Assembly: GCA_014526335.1 (NCBI GenBank)
Contig: JACTAT010000036.1
Coordinates: 3,844,751 to 3,908,750, forward strand
Origin: Chrysaora quinquecirrha
Lineage: Eukaryota > Cnidaria > Scyphozoa > Semaeostomeae > Pelagiidae
Length of the DNA: 64,000 nt
Reading direction: 5' to 3'
Part shown: piece by piece, positions 12,881-23,424 of the stretch
How the letters are laid out: every line of letters starts with the position of its first letter
Numbering within the stretch: the first letter of the stretch is position 1
The notes under the pieces: generated by a model
Told to the model about the DNA's origin: nothing
The model's database searches: none
The model's input: only the letters and a program-made list of their open reading frames with translations
Program-made: the position numbers and the translations under genes

Positions 12881-13444
12881 AACACGGTTGCCCTGGGTCT
12901 CTCTTCCTCTTCTGTCATTTACTTTTCCTTCTAACAAGTTTTGTTGTATTGTGTTGTGTCTTACGATTTGACCAAGATATTTCAGTTTCTTTATCTGAAT
13001 GCTCTTATATAGTTCTTTGTTGTTTCCGATTATATTCGAAACTTCTTTATTCGATACTTTGCTAGTCCGTGAAATTTTCAGCATTCTCCGGTAGCACCAC
13101 ATTACGAAGGCTTTTAATCTTCTATACATTTGCTTTGATATTGACCATGTTTCTGCCGCGTATGTTAATGTAGACAATACATAACACTGAAGGATACGTT
13201 TTGTTATATCTAGCGATATCGTTCTTGACGTCATAACTTTTTTACTCATTTTGCAGAATGTGCTTTTGCTATTCCTATAAGTCTTTTTTATTTCTTCATC
13301 ACATTTACCATCTTCTTTTATCAAATGCCCCAGATATGTAAAATTGATACTTAGAGTGTACAGCCAGAGCTGCAAAATCTCTCTTTGTTTCTGGGAACCT
13401 GGAAACAGGGATTTTTCTTGGATAAAAAAGTTTTGTACTCTCAT
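12880..13444 (-). mobile_element. Second LINE relic (C-terminal RT region), different family
   Basis: Minus-strand open frame whose C-terminal-type LINE protein runs from about 13380 to 12890. Visible segments are FTYLGHLIKEDGKCDEEIK, RILQCYVLSTLTYAAETW, CYRRMLKISRTSKVSNKEV and KKLKYLGQIVRHNT, matching the conserved order after the RT palm in LINE ORF2 proteins. No catalytic block is present and the frame runs into the P450-derived array without a proper end. It differs in sequence from the LINE at 9538-11510, so two independent insertions hit this array or its edge. Confidence 0.85.
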
Positions 13445-13910
13445 CTAGCTTAGACTTTCGGGCACAGCTTTTGGTAGTATATCAAGACAATGTGACAATC
13501 TTTTCTGACCGCAGCAACATAAGATTAAATATGTTCTTTGTTGAATATGAAACAGAGCTCTAAGTGATTATTTGCCCTTATAATAAGCATAGGGTAGAAG
13601 GGTAGGTACATTTTACTTTCTTTTTATAAGAGCCTTAGAGTTGCGATAAACAGTGGAAACATACTCGGGCATACTTAAAAGCATTTTTCGTCTGACACTG
13701 TTCAGAGTATAGATGCCTTCTGACTGTCATACTGTCATACTTTCATGAGATCGTCATACTGTCATGATATGCTACACAAAACGCTGCCCACGAAAGTCTA
13801 GGGTAGATGAGAGTACAATACGTTTTTATCCCAGAAAGGGCAGACAAAATTCCCTCCAAGTTCCCAGAAAGAAAGAGATTTTTTGAAGCTCTGCCTGTCA
13901 GATGAAGTTG
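13350..13910. mobile_element. Foldback pair flanking a 340-bp core
   Basis: An arm at about 13358-13455 (containing AGCTGCAAAATCTCTCTTTG and TACTCTCATCTAGCTTAGAC) is matched in inverted orientation at about 13790-13905 (TAGATGAGAGTACAA ... AAGAGATTTTTTGAAGCTCT). The arms are ~100 bp and imperfect. The core between them shows no open frame. It may be a foldback element, or two inverted copies of a short repeat; the left arm overlaps the 5' edge of the LINE relic frame. Confidence 0.5.
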
Positions 13911-14035
13911 GCCAGGACCGCAACGAAGACCGGAATGGTCAACTGCACAGACAAATACTTGTTACCGTAGTTATGACGTGGATATAACTCCGCCAATAAG
14001 TTATGGTCTGTGACGCAGGCTAGTGTCTCGGTAGT

Positions 14036-14695
14036 CACACCCCGGGTAATGTATGTGCAGTACAGTAGAGGGTGTGCAGTACAGTGGAGGATATCCAGTA
14101 CAGTGGAGGAATATCATCAGTACGGTTGAGGGTTTTCAGTACACGCTTTTTTTTTATAAGGAACCACTTTATAAGGAACCTACATGTAGAAGGCCCGAAA
14201 ATTTAAAGAACTTATACTACTAAAGAGAAAATCATTAAGGAACTTTTGAATGTTGAATACTTTTATCACTGCAAAAAATCAAGAATTAGAAAGTCGGTTC
14301 TATTCATTTGCAGTCGAAAATCACATAAATTGTACGTTAAGTATGTATCCATGTTTCTTTGAGTAGTCTCGAGCTTTGCTCACATGCAAATGTCTCTCTT
14401 TTATTGTTCAGACCAATGTATGTGCACTTAAAATTAAGGAACTATTAAGGAACTTTTGGAACTACAATTGCCTCAAAAGAGGTGCAAAAATAAGGAACTT
14501 TAAGAACTAGGCCTTGAGGTAGGTTCCTTATAAAAAAAAAGCGTGTACTGACTGTGTTGTACTGTGATGGTATCCCTCCACAGTACTGAATATCTTCCAC
14601 TGAATTGATGATATCCCTCCACTGTACTGATGATATCCCTCTACTGTACTGAATATCCTCCACTGTCCTGCACATACATTACCCCGGGTGAGTCA
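14036..14695. mobile_element. Outer foldback element with CAGTACAGTGGAGG-repeat arms
   Basis: The left end CCCGGGTAATGTATGTGCAG is mirrored at the right end by CTGCACATACATTACCCCGG. Both arms hold several copies of a CAGTACAGTGGAGGATAT motif (forward on the left, reverse-complemented on the right). The two arms enclose another hairpin element at 14140-14547, so this is a nested or composite structure of about 660 bp in the space between the two P450 copies. No protein is encoded. Confidence 0.75.
14140..14547. mobile_element. MITE, CACGCWTTTTTTTATAAGGAA family (inner copy)
   Basis: Ends are TACACGCTTTTTTTTTATAA with AGGAACC, and the exact inverse at the right (GGTTCCTTATAAAAAAAAAG, CGTGTA). 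The interior contains many AAGGAACT words and inverted copies. TA at both tips is compatible with a TA target duplication. The interior (AATACTTTTATCACTGCAAA and GTAGTCTCGAGCTTTGCTCA) reappears reverse-complemented in the copy at 46452-46838. Confidence 0.8.
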
Positions 14696-15754
14696 AGTTT
14701 TGTTCGAACGGGGTTCGAACACTTCTTACTTGTAACGCAGTCATTTATAAAGAGGCCGAAAATTAATTAAGAGGGCAATTGAATTTGCAGACAATCAACT
14801 CTACGCATTTTATTACGCAAACGTAAAAGCAAGAATTCTCTGGAACGCAATCCTGGTGAGCTGCTTTTTTCTTTTTACTTTCTATAATCAGCTCATTGTT
14901 TGATAACCACGGACAGTTGGCGTAACAGCTACCAGTAAGTCTGATGTACGGTAGATGCTAAACTGTCTGGCATATGTAGATGCCAAGCTGATTCTGAATA
15001 CTCACGATGCCGTTAATTAGTAATTTCAAGTGCAATACCATACCATGTCTTCTCTTGTCTTCGCACATGAAACGCATGGCAGTAAATCGAGATCTGGGGA
15101 TCTGGTTAAGCATTGGCATTCGAGGCATTGCATCGGCTGAAAATGCCAGCCATGATAACAAAACAGCTGAGTTAAAAACATTGGATTCCATGCCTGGGCC
15201 TAAAACTTGGCCTATTTTAGGCAATCTAGAGTATCTGCGAAAAGGTTTTGGTTCAATAACCGCGATTCATCTTGAAATGGTCAAGAAGTACGGCAGCTTC
15301 TATAAAGATAATCTTCTTGGACATAAAATTCATATTTGCACAAACCCAGATACAGCCGAGATTGTTTAGAGGAAAGACGATAAATGGCCCAGTCGTCAAT
15401 TTCCCACTATTTTCACAGCGTATTTCGACACAAGAAGCAAACTTTCCGTACCCAGAGGATTATTAGAAATGTAAGCTTTCATTACTATATTATTCCACAT
15501 AAGGAGAGGATAAGAAGGGCTTTATCGGCCCACAAAACCCTTAAGTCTAACAAAACCCAAAACCTACAAGCCCGACCGGCGATGCCGGAAGTCCAGGGCA
15601 AATTGGGGTGAACCCTGAACCCTAAAGAAGTTAGTACAAAACAATGAACTTAAAATTGAGCAATGATAGTGAGAGCATTATTTGGGCAGCGAAAAATTTC
15701 ACAACAAAACTAAAATAATTTAACAAAGAGAGCCAGATCCATCTGTTTAATGAT

Positions 15755-15950
15755 GCAAAAGTAGATCGGATCTAAAGTGGAACGCTTTTCAAAGCGATCC
15801 AAAAGTAGATCGGTTCGTAGACCAGAAATGGGTCGGCTCTAGAAATTGTGTGTAAACGCAAGGCCTATCCGTACCAAAAGTAGATCGGATCCACTTTGGA
15901 TCTGATCCACTTTGGATCTGATCCACTTTTGCCCGTGTAAACAGGGATGA
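15755..15950. mobile_element. Partial foldback element in P450 gene 2 intron 1
   Basis: Contains repeated GATCCACTTTGGATCTGATC words and their inverse (AGTAGATCGGATCTAAAGTGG), followed by CCCGTGTAAACAGGGATG. The blocks match parts of the fuller element at 30014-30403 (GATCGGATCTAAAGTGGATT, TCGTGTAAACG). This insertion is absent from intron 1 of gene 1. Confidence 0.55.
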
Positions 15951-17204
15951 CGTTTTATCGTGCGTGATTGCTTGAATCGTTCAAAAATGGCGCATGATTG
16001 CGTGATTTCGCAGCCCCCTTGAGGGACCTCTCTGATGCCCCTTCTCTTTGCAGGCAAGACGAAGAATGGGCAGAACTTCGCCGCATCTTCAATAAGCATT
16101 TGCTTAAGCCAATCAATGTTAAAAACTACTATCCTCGATTTTGTGACGTTGCTGCGGATGCTGTTGAAATGTTAAGCCAAATGAGAGATAAAAACAACGT
16201 GGTTCAAGACGTTCTGAAAACTGTCCTGGAAAAATGGGCCATGGAGTGTAAGTTAATCTTATTTCACCGTTAATATCTGTATACCAGACTAATTCTCCGC
16301 AGATTCACCATTCCAAGAGAAAACAAAGGAGAGCCAGTTATAGACGCCTTAGGCCTCCCCAGTTCAGTGGGCCTCTCGATGGGAAAGTGGACCTGCGGAC
16401 CAGCGGACCAGTACATTTGGGTGGGGGGGTTCCAGTGGGATTCGGGGAAAGGTTTCAGGTCCGGGTTGTGAAAGGGCCCGTAAAAATGAAACCCTCTTTA
16501 TGTTTTCTTTTTGTCCTAAGGGTCCGGCACCGGTACGATAATTTGGGCTCCGCACTTTCGCTTGAGACCCTACGTGTTGTACATGGTTTTATATGCATTT
16601 ACTATAATTGCTGTATTGTCTCTTTTAGCTATTGGAACATTTGATTTTGGTCAGCGCATTGGTTTGCTCAGCAATCCCCCTAACGAGAGAGCGTTGAAAA
16701 CATATGAAACAATGAGTGCTGTTTTCAGCACAAGTTACAAATTGTCAAAAGCAAGTTGGCTTAAGTATATCTACCCATTTGAATACAGACAGTTTCAGAA
16801 AAACTTAGCGGAGCTTTACAAAAATGGCATGCACTTTGTAAATAATGTTTTCGAGCATTTTAAAGAAGCTGAGAGGAATGGGACTCCGATTAACAAAGAT
16901 ATCGGTAAGACTTCTATCATTTTGTTCGCGCCAAATTTACGTTGTACCGTGACGTAGCCAGACATGCAGCACTTAAGAGGGAAAGGGCAAGGTAAAGAAA
17001 ATTATGGCGTGGCTTTCAGAAAACTAACCAAGTCGAATCCTACAGCATTTTTGAATTAGATTTAGCCTATAACCTCTTATGCGGACGATTTGAGGGCCGA
17101 CTGCCCCCCGAGCCCTCTGCTGGCTACGCCACTCTGTGCTTTACCCTATGATTTTAGATCTTCAGTTTTTAATCGTGGGTCCTCTCACCCCTTTGAAGGT
17201 GCTG

Positions 17205-17310
17205 TTGCGTCGTGGTGTAATCCAGCTGACTCGTGGTGTTAGGAGCTCAATGTGACCAGGGTTCGAGCCCAGCCACGGTAGCGTCACAGCCAGGGTCGAG
17301 GTCTCGAGGC
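17205..17310 (+). mobile_element. tRNA-derived SINE-like fragment, copy 1
   Basis: TCGTGGTGTAATCCAGCTGA begins a tRNA-like head, followed by AGGGTTCGAGCCC (17258-17270), a near-consensus Pol III B box, then CACGGTAGCGTCACAGCCAG. A related copy with the same order lies at 53495-53600. No cloverleaf can be drawn cleanly, so it is not called a tRNA gene. It sits in intron 3 of P450 gene 2. Confidence 0.55.
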
Positions 17311-17684
17311 CTCGAGTAGTAGGTAGTTAACCTACTACTGAGGGCTGTAGGATCATTTAGATTTGACGTCATTTAAGCCGTGTTGAAGTGCTTTTGGCTT
17401 TTCTCTTGACCTCGCTAAACTAGTTTGCGTTCTTACGACGTATCTTTCGCAAAGATTTATCGTATTCTTCTTTTCTCAGAGACTTCATTCGTTGCATATC
17501 TTATGAAAAAAGACGGTATGACGGCAATAGAATGTGCTACTCATGCAATTGATGTTTATCCAGCAGGGCTTGATACAGTAAGCAGATTAAATCTTTGTGT
17601 CTATAGCTTTATTCATACTTTAGTATAGAACTTTATTCATACATTAAGCTTTTAACTGAGAAAGATAAATAAGTGGTGATTTGG

Positions 17685-18180
17685 TTTGATTTAATTCGAT
17701 TCAATTCAGTTTAGTTCGACTTGATTCTATTTGATTTCATTCATATTCGACTCGATTTGACCTGTTTTGACTAGAATCGATTCTGTTCTATTCGTTTGAA
17801 TTGGATTAATGGGATTGGATTGGATTGGATTGACTCGACTTGACACGACCTGACCTGAACTGACCTGACTTGACCTGAGCTGACTTGATGTGGCCTGATC
17901 TGACCTGACCTGTCTGACCTGGCCTTATCTTATCTGACCTGACTCAACCTGGCCTGACTCGATTTGGCCTGACCTGATTTGGCCTGACCTGATCTAGCCT
18001 GATCTGACCTGATCTTATCTAACATGACCTGGCTTGACCTGACCTGACCTAAACTGACCTGACCTGATCTGACCTTATCTTATCTGACCTGATCTTATCT
18101 GACGTGCATAACATGACGTGACCTGACCTGGCAGGACTTGACCCAACCTGAACTGACCTGACCTGACCTAATCAGACTCG
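17685..18180. repeat. TGACC-type pentanucleotide repeat in P450 gene 2 intron 4
   Basis: Same repeat class and same intron as in gene 1 (5130-5680): TGATTTGATT passing into CCTGACCTGACC. Imperfect throughout. It supports duplication of the whole exon 2-8 segment, including introns. Confidence 0.9.
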
Positions 18181-20382
18181 CCGTATTGAGTCGCTTTTCA
18201 AGTTGTTCTACAGTATTTTTTAACATTCTATTGATTCCAGTTGTAATCATGTTTTTTTGTGTCTTTTCAGACATCGCTAACGACATTTTGGCTTATGTAC
18301 TGGCTGGGCTCGAATCCTGACAAACAAGAAAAGCTCTTCAAAGAAGTCAAACAGAATATCAATAATGATAACACAGTTAGTGTTTCAAACTTCCAGAAAA
18401 TGCCTTATTTGAGAGCCTGCTTCAAAGAATCTGCAAGGTTTGTCCTGATCCTTTCATAACCAAATGGTTTTGTATCTTTAGCTTCTGTGATTAATGCGGC
18501 AAACGAGGGCAGCTGGATCTCTCGTACCCTAGTGACGCCAATTTTGAGGAACTGGACGATGTCTGAAGAAAGATTTACGGTTTTGGAGGTAAAGGACCTG
18601 TTTATATGGGGATGTGTACTTAGTCTAGCCGTTATGTTGCCCAGCTTCAGTATGGCTTGGATGAAGGGAGAGCCCCTTCAGGGTTTTAGGGATTTGGGAC
18701 ATTTGCAGAAAAAATAAATGGGATAAAGGGTCTGCTGGCAAAAAGTAACGGGTATATATCTTTATCTATATCTATATCTCAATATCTTTTTGTGAATTTC
18801 TTGAATGAAAGGGAGAAAACCTACAGAGGATAAGAGATATGTTTTAAAAGTTTTTAGGGTACGCTGACCCCCTAGTGAGGCCTAAAGGTAATAATGTATG
18901 CTAGCTTGCTACTTGGAGAAGCCAACTATGAGCAACGTGCTCTGTTAATTTCTTATATACTTTTTACAATACCGTAGGTTGACTCCAACACTCCCTGCAT
19001 TAGCGCGTATGCTGAAGGAAGATATTGTATTAGAAGGGTACAACATTCCAGCCAAGGTTCGTCTCATATTCTTTTCTAAAACTATTCTGTGGCCTAGCGA
19101 ATGAAGAATGTTTTCAAATCTTTGTTTTGAGGTTGTTTGAACCACTATGTTTGAACAAAACAGCAGGAGTTTCTCCCATAAAGGACTGGCAGGGGGTCCA
19201 ATCAGGACTAAAGAGGGCCAAAGCTCAAATTTTCAAATTAACCCTCACATGGCAGTAAATGTTTACGATAACCCCCAAATGGTTGTGTAAGAGGCTAAAA
19301 ATCATGCCGCTTTGATAGCCTCAAATCCAGCAATAAAATATTCTGTTAAAAGTTCGCTAACATTCAAATACACAAAACTAGGGTCCAAAAGCTCAAAACA
19401 CCAGGAAATTAGATGTAAAGGGTATAGTAATTACCAAAGATACCCCAAACTTGCAGTGTCACTTCTTTATTTCCATAAATTGTGTCGTTTGATAGTCGTT
19501 TGGTAAGACCGTCAAACCGCCTTACCAAGGACCCCCTGTCTCTATTCTGTGTTATTGCTTTGATGAAGCCCTAAATGCCAGGGCAAAATATAACTTTGAA
19601 AATACTATTCGTCTTTTGTGCCTTGCCTATTGGTCATATTGCAGCTTTATCAAGACAGCTTACTTTAGAACCAAACATTGCTTGAACAAGCATTTCCCCT
19701 AACGCAAGGCAGTGTTTTAAAACAATGAAACAAATTCCGAACGCAAGAAAAAGAGTATGATCAAACACCAGGAAAGTTTATTTCATAACGATGTTTCAGA
19801 CATGAACCATTTTTGAAAATGGCCTCCTTAACTTGGAAAGGCTAATTGGTAAGTTGCCCCTGAGTTTTTCCTCTGAGCTCTAAATGATATGTCATTCAGA
19901 GTTGTCATGTCATCTGTCATCCAAAGTTTGCTCTTTTTTTCTTAGACATTAATCGTCATCCATAATTACGTGATGGGAAGAGATGAAGAACTTTTTCATG
20001 ATGCGAATTCATTCATTCCTGAAAGATGGCTGAGAGAAAATGCAAAAAATGAAAAAATTTATATGTTTGCATCGAGGCCATTTGGTTATGGTCCGCGTTC
20101 TTGTGTCGGTTAGTATATATTGTTTATTTGGAAAGTGGTATATATATGCCTCTGAGACAGACTATCGGGGGGTTGAAGACCAGGACATAATGTTGGATCA
20201 TAAGCCCACCACCATGATATTTTACATAAAAACAGGATTTTATCCTCAAACCATTTTGGGGCACCTTTTTGCTTGTGCAATTGGCTGTTTACTGTTAGTG
20301 TGTATAAGTTTGATACGACAGTTCTTTTTTTCATGCAGGAAAGCAAGTTGCAGAGGCAGAGATGCAAGTCTTCATTTCATTG

Positions 20383-21351
20383 GTATCTATTCCTGGGGCG
20401 CAAATGAGGGGGTGTGTTTAACATATATTTACAAACATATCTCACGCATAATTCTTAAAAAAAATCATATTTTCATAAGGGGTGTGACACCCCAATAATT
20501 TTTCCAACCGGTCCCAGTAGCTACTTTATAGTGATAAAGTCGGTCCCGATCTGGCTCTGAACTAAATTATTTCCATTTTTAATAGTAATAAACAGAGTTG
20601 TACCCGAAACCCAAAGAAAAATCGGTAAAAAATTGCTCTCATGCAGATCATTGAACATTGAACTTAATTCACCACGCTGTTTTGCATAGCAGGAAATAGT
20701 GATGATGTTTCCTTGAAAGAACAAATTAGCAAACAAAAGGGCCAGAGCAGCTAGGCGGGACAACTTTCGGCCAATTGCAACCCAATCCCTTCATGACAGT
20801 ACAATGTATTGGTAGTCAATACTGCCGTTAGTCAGGAGATGCCTAGCTGTACAACAAAGACAAGTTGTGTCAGCCATTTCTGGCCTTATATTTTATGTTT
20901 CTGGACAATTCCGGGCGCCAGGCGACAACATCGACATAAATTTTGACAAAACTTGTTGTTTCTTAGGTTTTCTTCAACAGCTGGGCTGCGCAAAAATGAC
21001 ATTAAAAGAGTCCTGAAATGGTCTCCAGAGCGATTCTAGCAACCCAATTTTTCAAAATTTTCCGGGGAGCATGCCCTGAACCCCCTAGGTGGGTGCGCTT
21101 TTCGGCACACAAAGACCAATACCCTTCGGTCCCACTTCATGACACCCCCAATAAAGCTTTTCAAAACATTAATCACAAAAGGTGCTTCATGCTAGTTTTT
21201 CGATTTGCGCCCCTGTTCCTTCGTTAGCTTGAAAACTATCAAGAAATTTGTTCTGTTGTTGGACTGAAATAAAAATTGATTTGGCCTAGGGTATGTTGCG
21301 CGCTCTTGCTTGATCCATATACATAGATAGCCAGGATCAACGCACGCAAAA
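20383..21351. other. Gap between P450 gene 2 and PEX7
   Basis: No gene is recognised. A terminal P450 exon (FLEPERPPNF-type) was looked for and not found. An open frame that crosses exons 7-8 here is read-through into introns and is not real coding. The last few hundred bases must hold the PEX7 promoter and 5' UTR, but no distinct motif is seen. Confidence 0.5.
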
Positions 21352-22299
21352 ATGTCTATTTTTTCAATTGAAAAACAGTTTCATCCCTTTGCTGTCCAGT
21401 ATTCTCCATTTGAATCCTCAAAATTAGCATGTGTTGCTTCAGAGAACTATGGCTTGAAAGGTCAAGGGTGTTTATACATTCTGTCAATTGAAGACAATAA
21501 TTTACACTCAATGCGAAGGCTTTCATATAAAAGTGGATTTTATGATTTAGCATGGAGTGAAGAGAACAGCAGCATTATCATCACTGCCAGTAACGATGGC
21601 AGCTTGCTAATGTGGAATACAGAATCAAGAGAGGGTTTAGTAAAAGTATTTTGCGGACACCAAAAGGAAGTTAACAGTGTTGCATGGAGTCTGACTAGAA
21701 ACACACAACTTTTTGTATCAGGTTCATGGGACCATACCATTAAACTGTGGGATCCTTGTCAAGACAATGCTATAGAGACATTTTCTGAGCATCAAAGTAT
21801 TGTATACTGTGTCAGCTGGTCACCTCATTTGCCTGGAGTATTTCTATCCTCATCTGGTGATGGTAATGCAAGAGTTTGGGATCTCAGAGAGAGGAATTCT
21901 ATAAATGTGATACAGCCAGGATGTGGTGAACTTATCAGCTGTGATTGGACAAAATATGAGCCAACGATCTTTGTGACCAGTGGCACTGACTCATCAATAA
22001 GGGTTTGGGATCTAAGATCACTTTCTGTCCCAGTTCAGATATTAACTGGGCATACTTTTCCTGCACGTAGGATAAAGAGCTCACCACATCAGCAATGTAA
22101 AATAGCTTCAGTCTCATATGATAAAACTTTGAGAATATGGGATTATTCAAAAAGTTCCTTGCCACAAGAAACAATTAGACATCATTCAGAATTTGTAACA
22201 GGGATAGATTTTAGCCTTACGAATCAAAGTCAAATTGTTGACTGTTCCTGGGACAACAAGGTCACATTGTTTTATCCTGAATCTCTTTCAGTATATTAG
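21352..22299 (+). CDS. PEX7: Peroxisomal targeting signal 2 receptor PEX7 (WD40 protein)
   Basis: Intact single-exon frame of 315 aa, close to the ~320 aa usual for the family. The start AAAATGTCT has A at -3. Six clear WD40 blades are visible by their GSWDHTIKLWD-type ends: NDGSLLMWN (~80), SWDHTIKLWD (~124), GDGNARVWDLR (~168), TDSSIRVWDLR (~212), YDKTLRIWDY (~258) and CSWDNKVTLFYPES (~300); a more diverged N-terminal blade completes the propeller. The VDCSWDNK ending and SEFVTGIDFS segment resemble PEX7 more than other WD40 proteins. PEX7 binds the N-terminal PTS2 signal of cargo in the cytosol and, with a PEX5-type co-receptor, brings it to the peroxisome docking complex. Absence of introns is notable beside its intron-rich neighbours and could mean retroposition, but no poly(A) tail or flanking direct repeat is evident. 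Confidence 0.92.
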   Translation: MSIFSIEKQFHPFAVQYSPFESSKLACVASENYGLKGQGCLYILSIEDNNLHSMRRLSYKSGFYDLAWSEENSSIIITASNDGSLLMWNTESREGLVKVFCGHQKEVNSVAWSLTRNTQLFVSGSWDHTIKLWDPCQDNAIETFSEHQSIVYCVSWSPHLPGVFLSSSGDGNARVWDLRERNSINVIQPGCGELISCDWTKYEPTIFVTSGTDSSIRVWDLRSLSVPVQILTGHTFPARRIKSSPHQQCKIASVSYDKTLRIWDYSKSSLPQETIRHHSEFVTGIDFSLTNQSQIVDCSWDNKVTLFYPESLSVY

Positions 22300-23424
22300 G
22301 TGAACAATGAAAAATTAACTTGTTGCAGTGACTGTTTTTCAGTATACAGGTACCTCAAAGACATAATTTTTAAATTTCATGTATGATCATATGCCTTAGT
22401 TATGAAGAAATCTTGCTGAAAGTGAAGAAGATTTAAATCAGATACAGCCTGCATACATGCTCCGTCAACCACTTCACCAAGATGTCTTTATTGGATGAAT
22501 TCTTCTCGATCAAACATGATGATGACGTCACAATTCTGTAATGTTCCTCCCACCTTTTTCTCCGTCTCTGCTCACAATGGTGCATGTTATTATCGACTAC
22601 CTGTCAGCATAACAGAACATGTCACCAATAATGACATAACATGATGAAATTAATTTTGCCGAGGACAGAAAAACACTAAGGAAAAGACAAAGCTGGAGTG
22701 CAGAATTTCCAAACAGACATAAGAAGACTTCAAGATGAGGAAACGAGACATCCATGGCTCGTGGACGGTAGTAAATATTTCGAATTAATTCTAACTAAAA
22801 TTCTATGTGTATCACTTTTTCACTACCTTCTAAACAACAACAGGTACACCCAGCAGTATATACAGGTCCAATATCTGTACTACTAGGCCTACAGGCATAT
22901 GTGAGATGAGATGATGATGATGATAACTGGTTCTGCTGTCTATTGGCTTGTCTTTTTGCCTTGTTACTATTGAGACTGCAGCAACTTAAAATCTTTGCCA
23001 AAATTGGTAGATACATTATCATTTGGTCATACTCTGCTGCTCCAGAAAAAACCTTCGTGAAAAAAACTCAAGATATATTTCTGAATAGACTTTTTCAAAT
23101 TTTGAGATTTGAGGTTTTAAATGCCAAATTCCTATTACACGTCCAAAATTTAGTCTAGGTGCAAAGTTTTACTCTCTCAGTGCTTGCATTATCGATTTTA
23201 CAAGTGTTCAAATTTTACGATTTTATTTGGGGTTAGACCAGTTGGGGTAAAAAGTTTCACGAACTTCATTTCTGTTTTCATTTTCATTTATTTTCACATC
23301 ACTTTTCTCATTGCAGTTATTTTTGTGCAAAGTAGAGGCACCCAAAGTCCCCTCTTTTGTCACACTACTGAATTTTTCTTCATAATTTCCATTCAACTTT
23401 TCATTTTGAATTTTTCGTTGGTAG
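22300..23424. other. Gap between PEX7 and the BTB gene
   Basis: The PEX7 3' UTR and, presumably, the unseen 5' end of the BTB gene lie here. A short open stretch at 22700-22768 (NFQTDIRRLQDEETRHPW) before a GGTAGT donor is a possible exon but has no supporting start or family match. The rest is AT-rich with no motif that I can name. Confidence 0.4.

Larger units (their letters stand above)
15007..20382 (+). pseudogene. Mitochondrial-clan cytochrome P450, gene 2 (stop in exon 1, terminal exon missing)
   Basis: Paralogue of gene 1 with exons at 15007-15470, 16054-16247, 16629-16904, 17480-17577, 18271-18437, 18978-19056, 19946-20108 and 20339-20382. Exon lengths 2-8 (194, 276, 98, 167, 79, 163, 44) equal those of gene 1, and phases are the same. 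Seen: MPGP, I-helix AGLDTT, K-helix ESAR, PERW and haem loop FGYGPRSCVG. Two defects: an in-frame TAG at 15367-15369, where gene 1 has TAC (Tyr), with a clearly coding frame (RKDDKWPSRQFPTIF) continuing after it to the GTAAGC donor; and no equivalent of exon 9 in 20383-21351. The exon 6 acceptor ACCGTAG has a weak pyrimidine tract. Exon 1 is only ~43% identical to that of gene 1, whereas exon 2 is ~92%. A start at a downstream Met (15067 or 15076) is also possible. It is probably non-functional, although exons 2-8 are well preserved, suggesting recent inactivation or gene conversion. Confidence 0.88.

Noticed and set aside
20040..20498. Open frame of 152 codons over P450 gene 2 exons 7-8
   Set aside because: It reads the exons in another frame and the intron between them; the P450 exon frame with haem motif is the true one.
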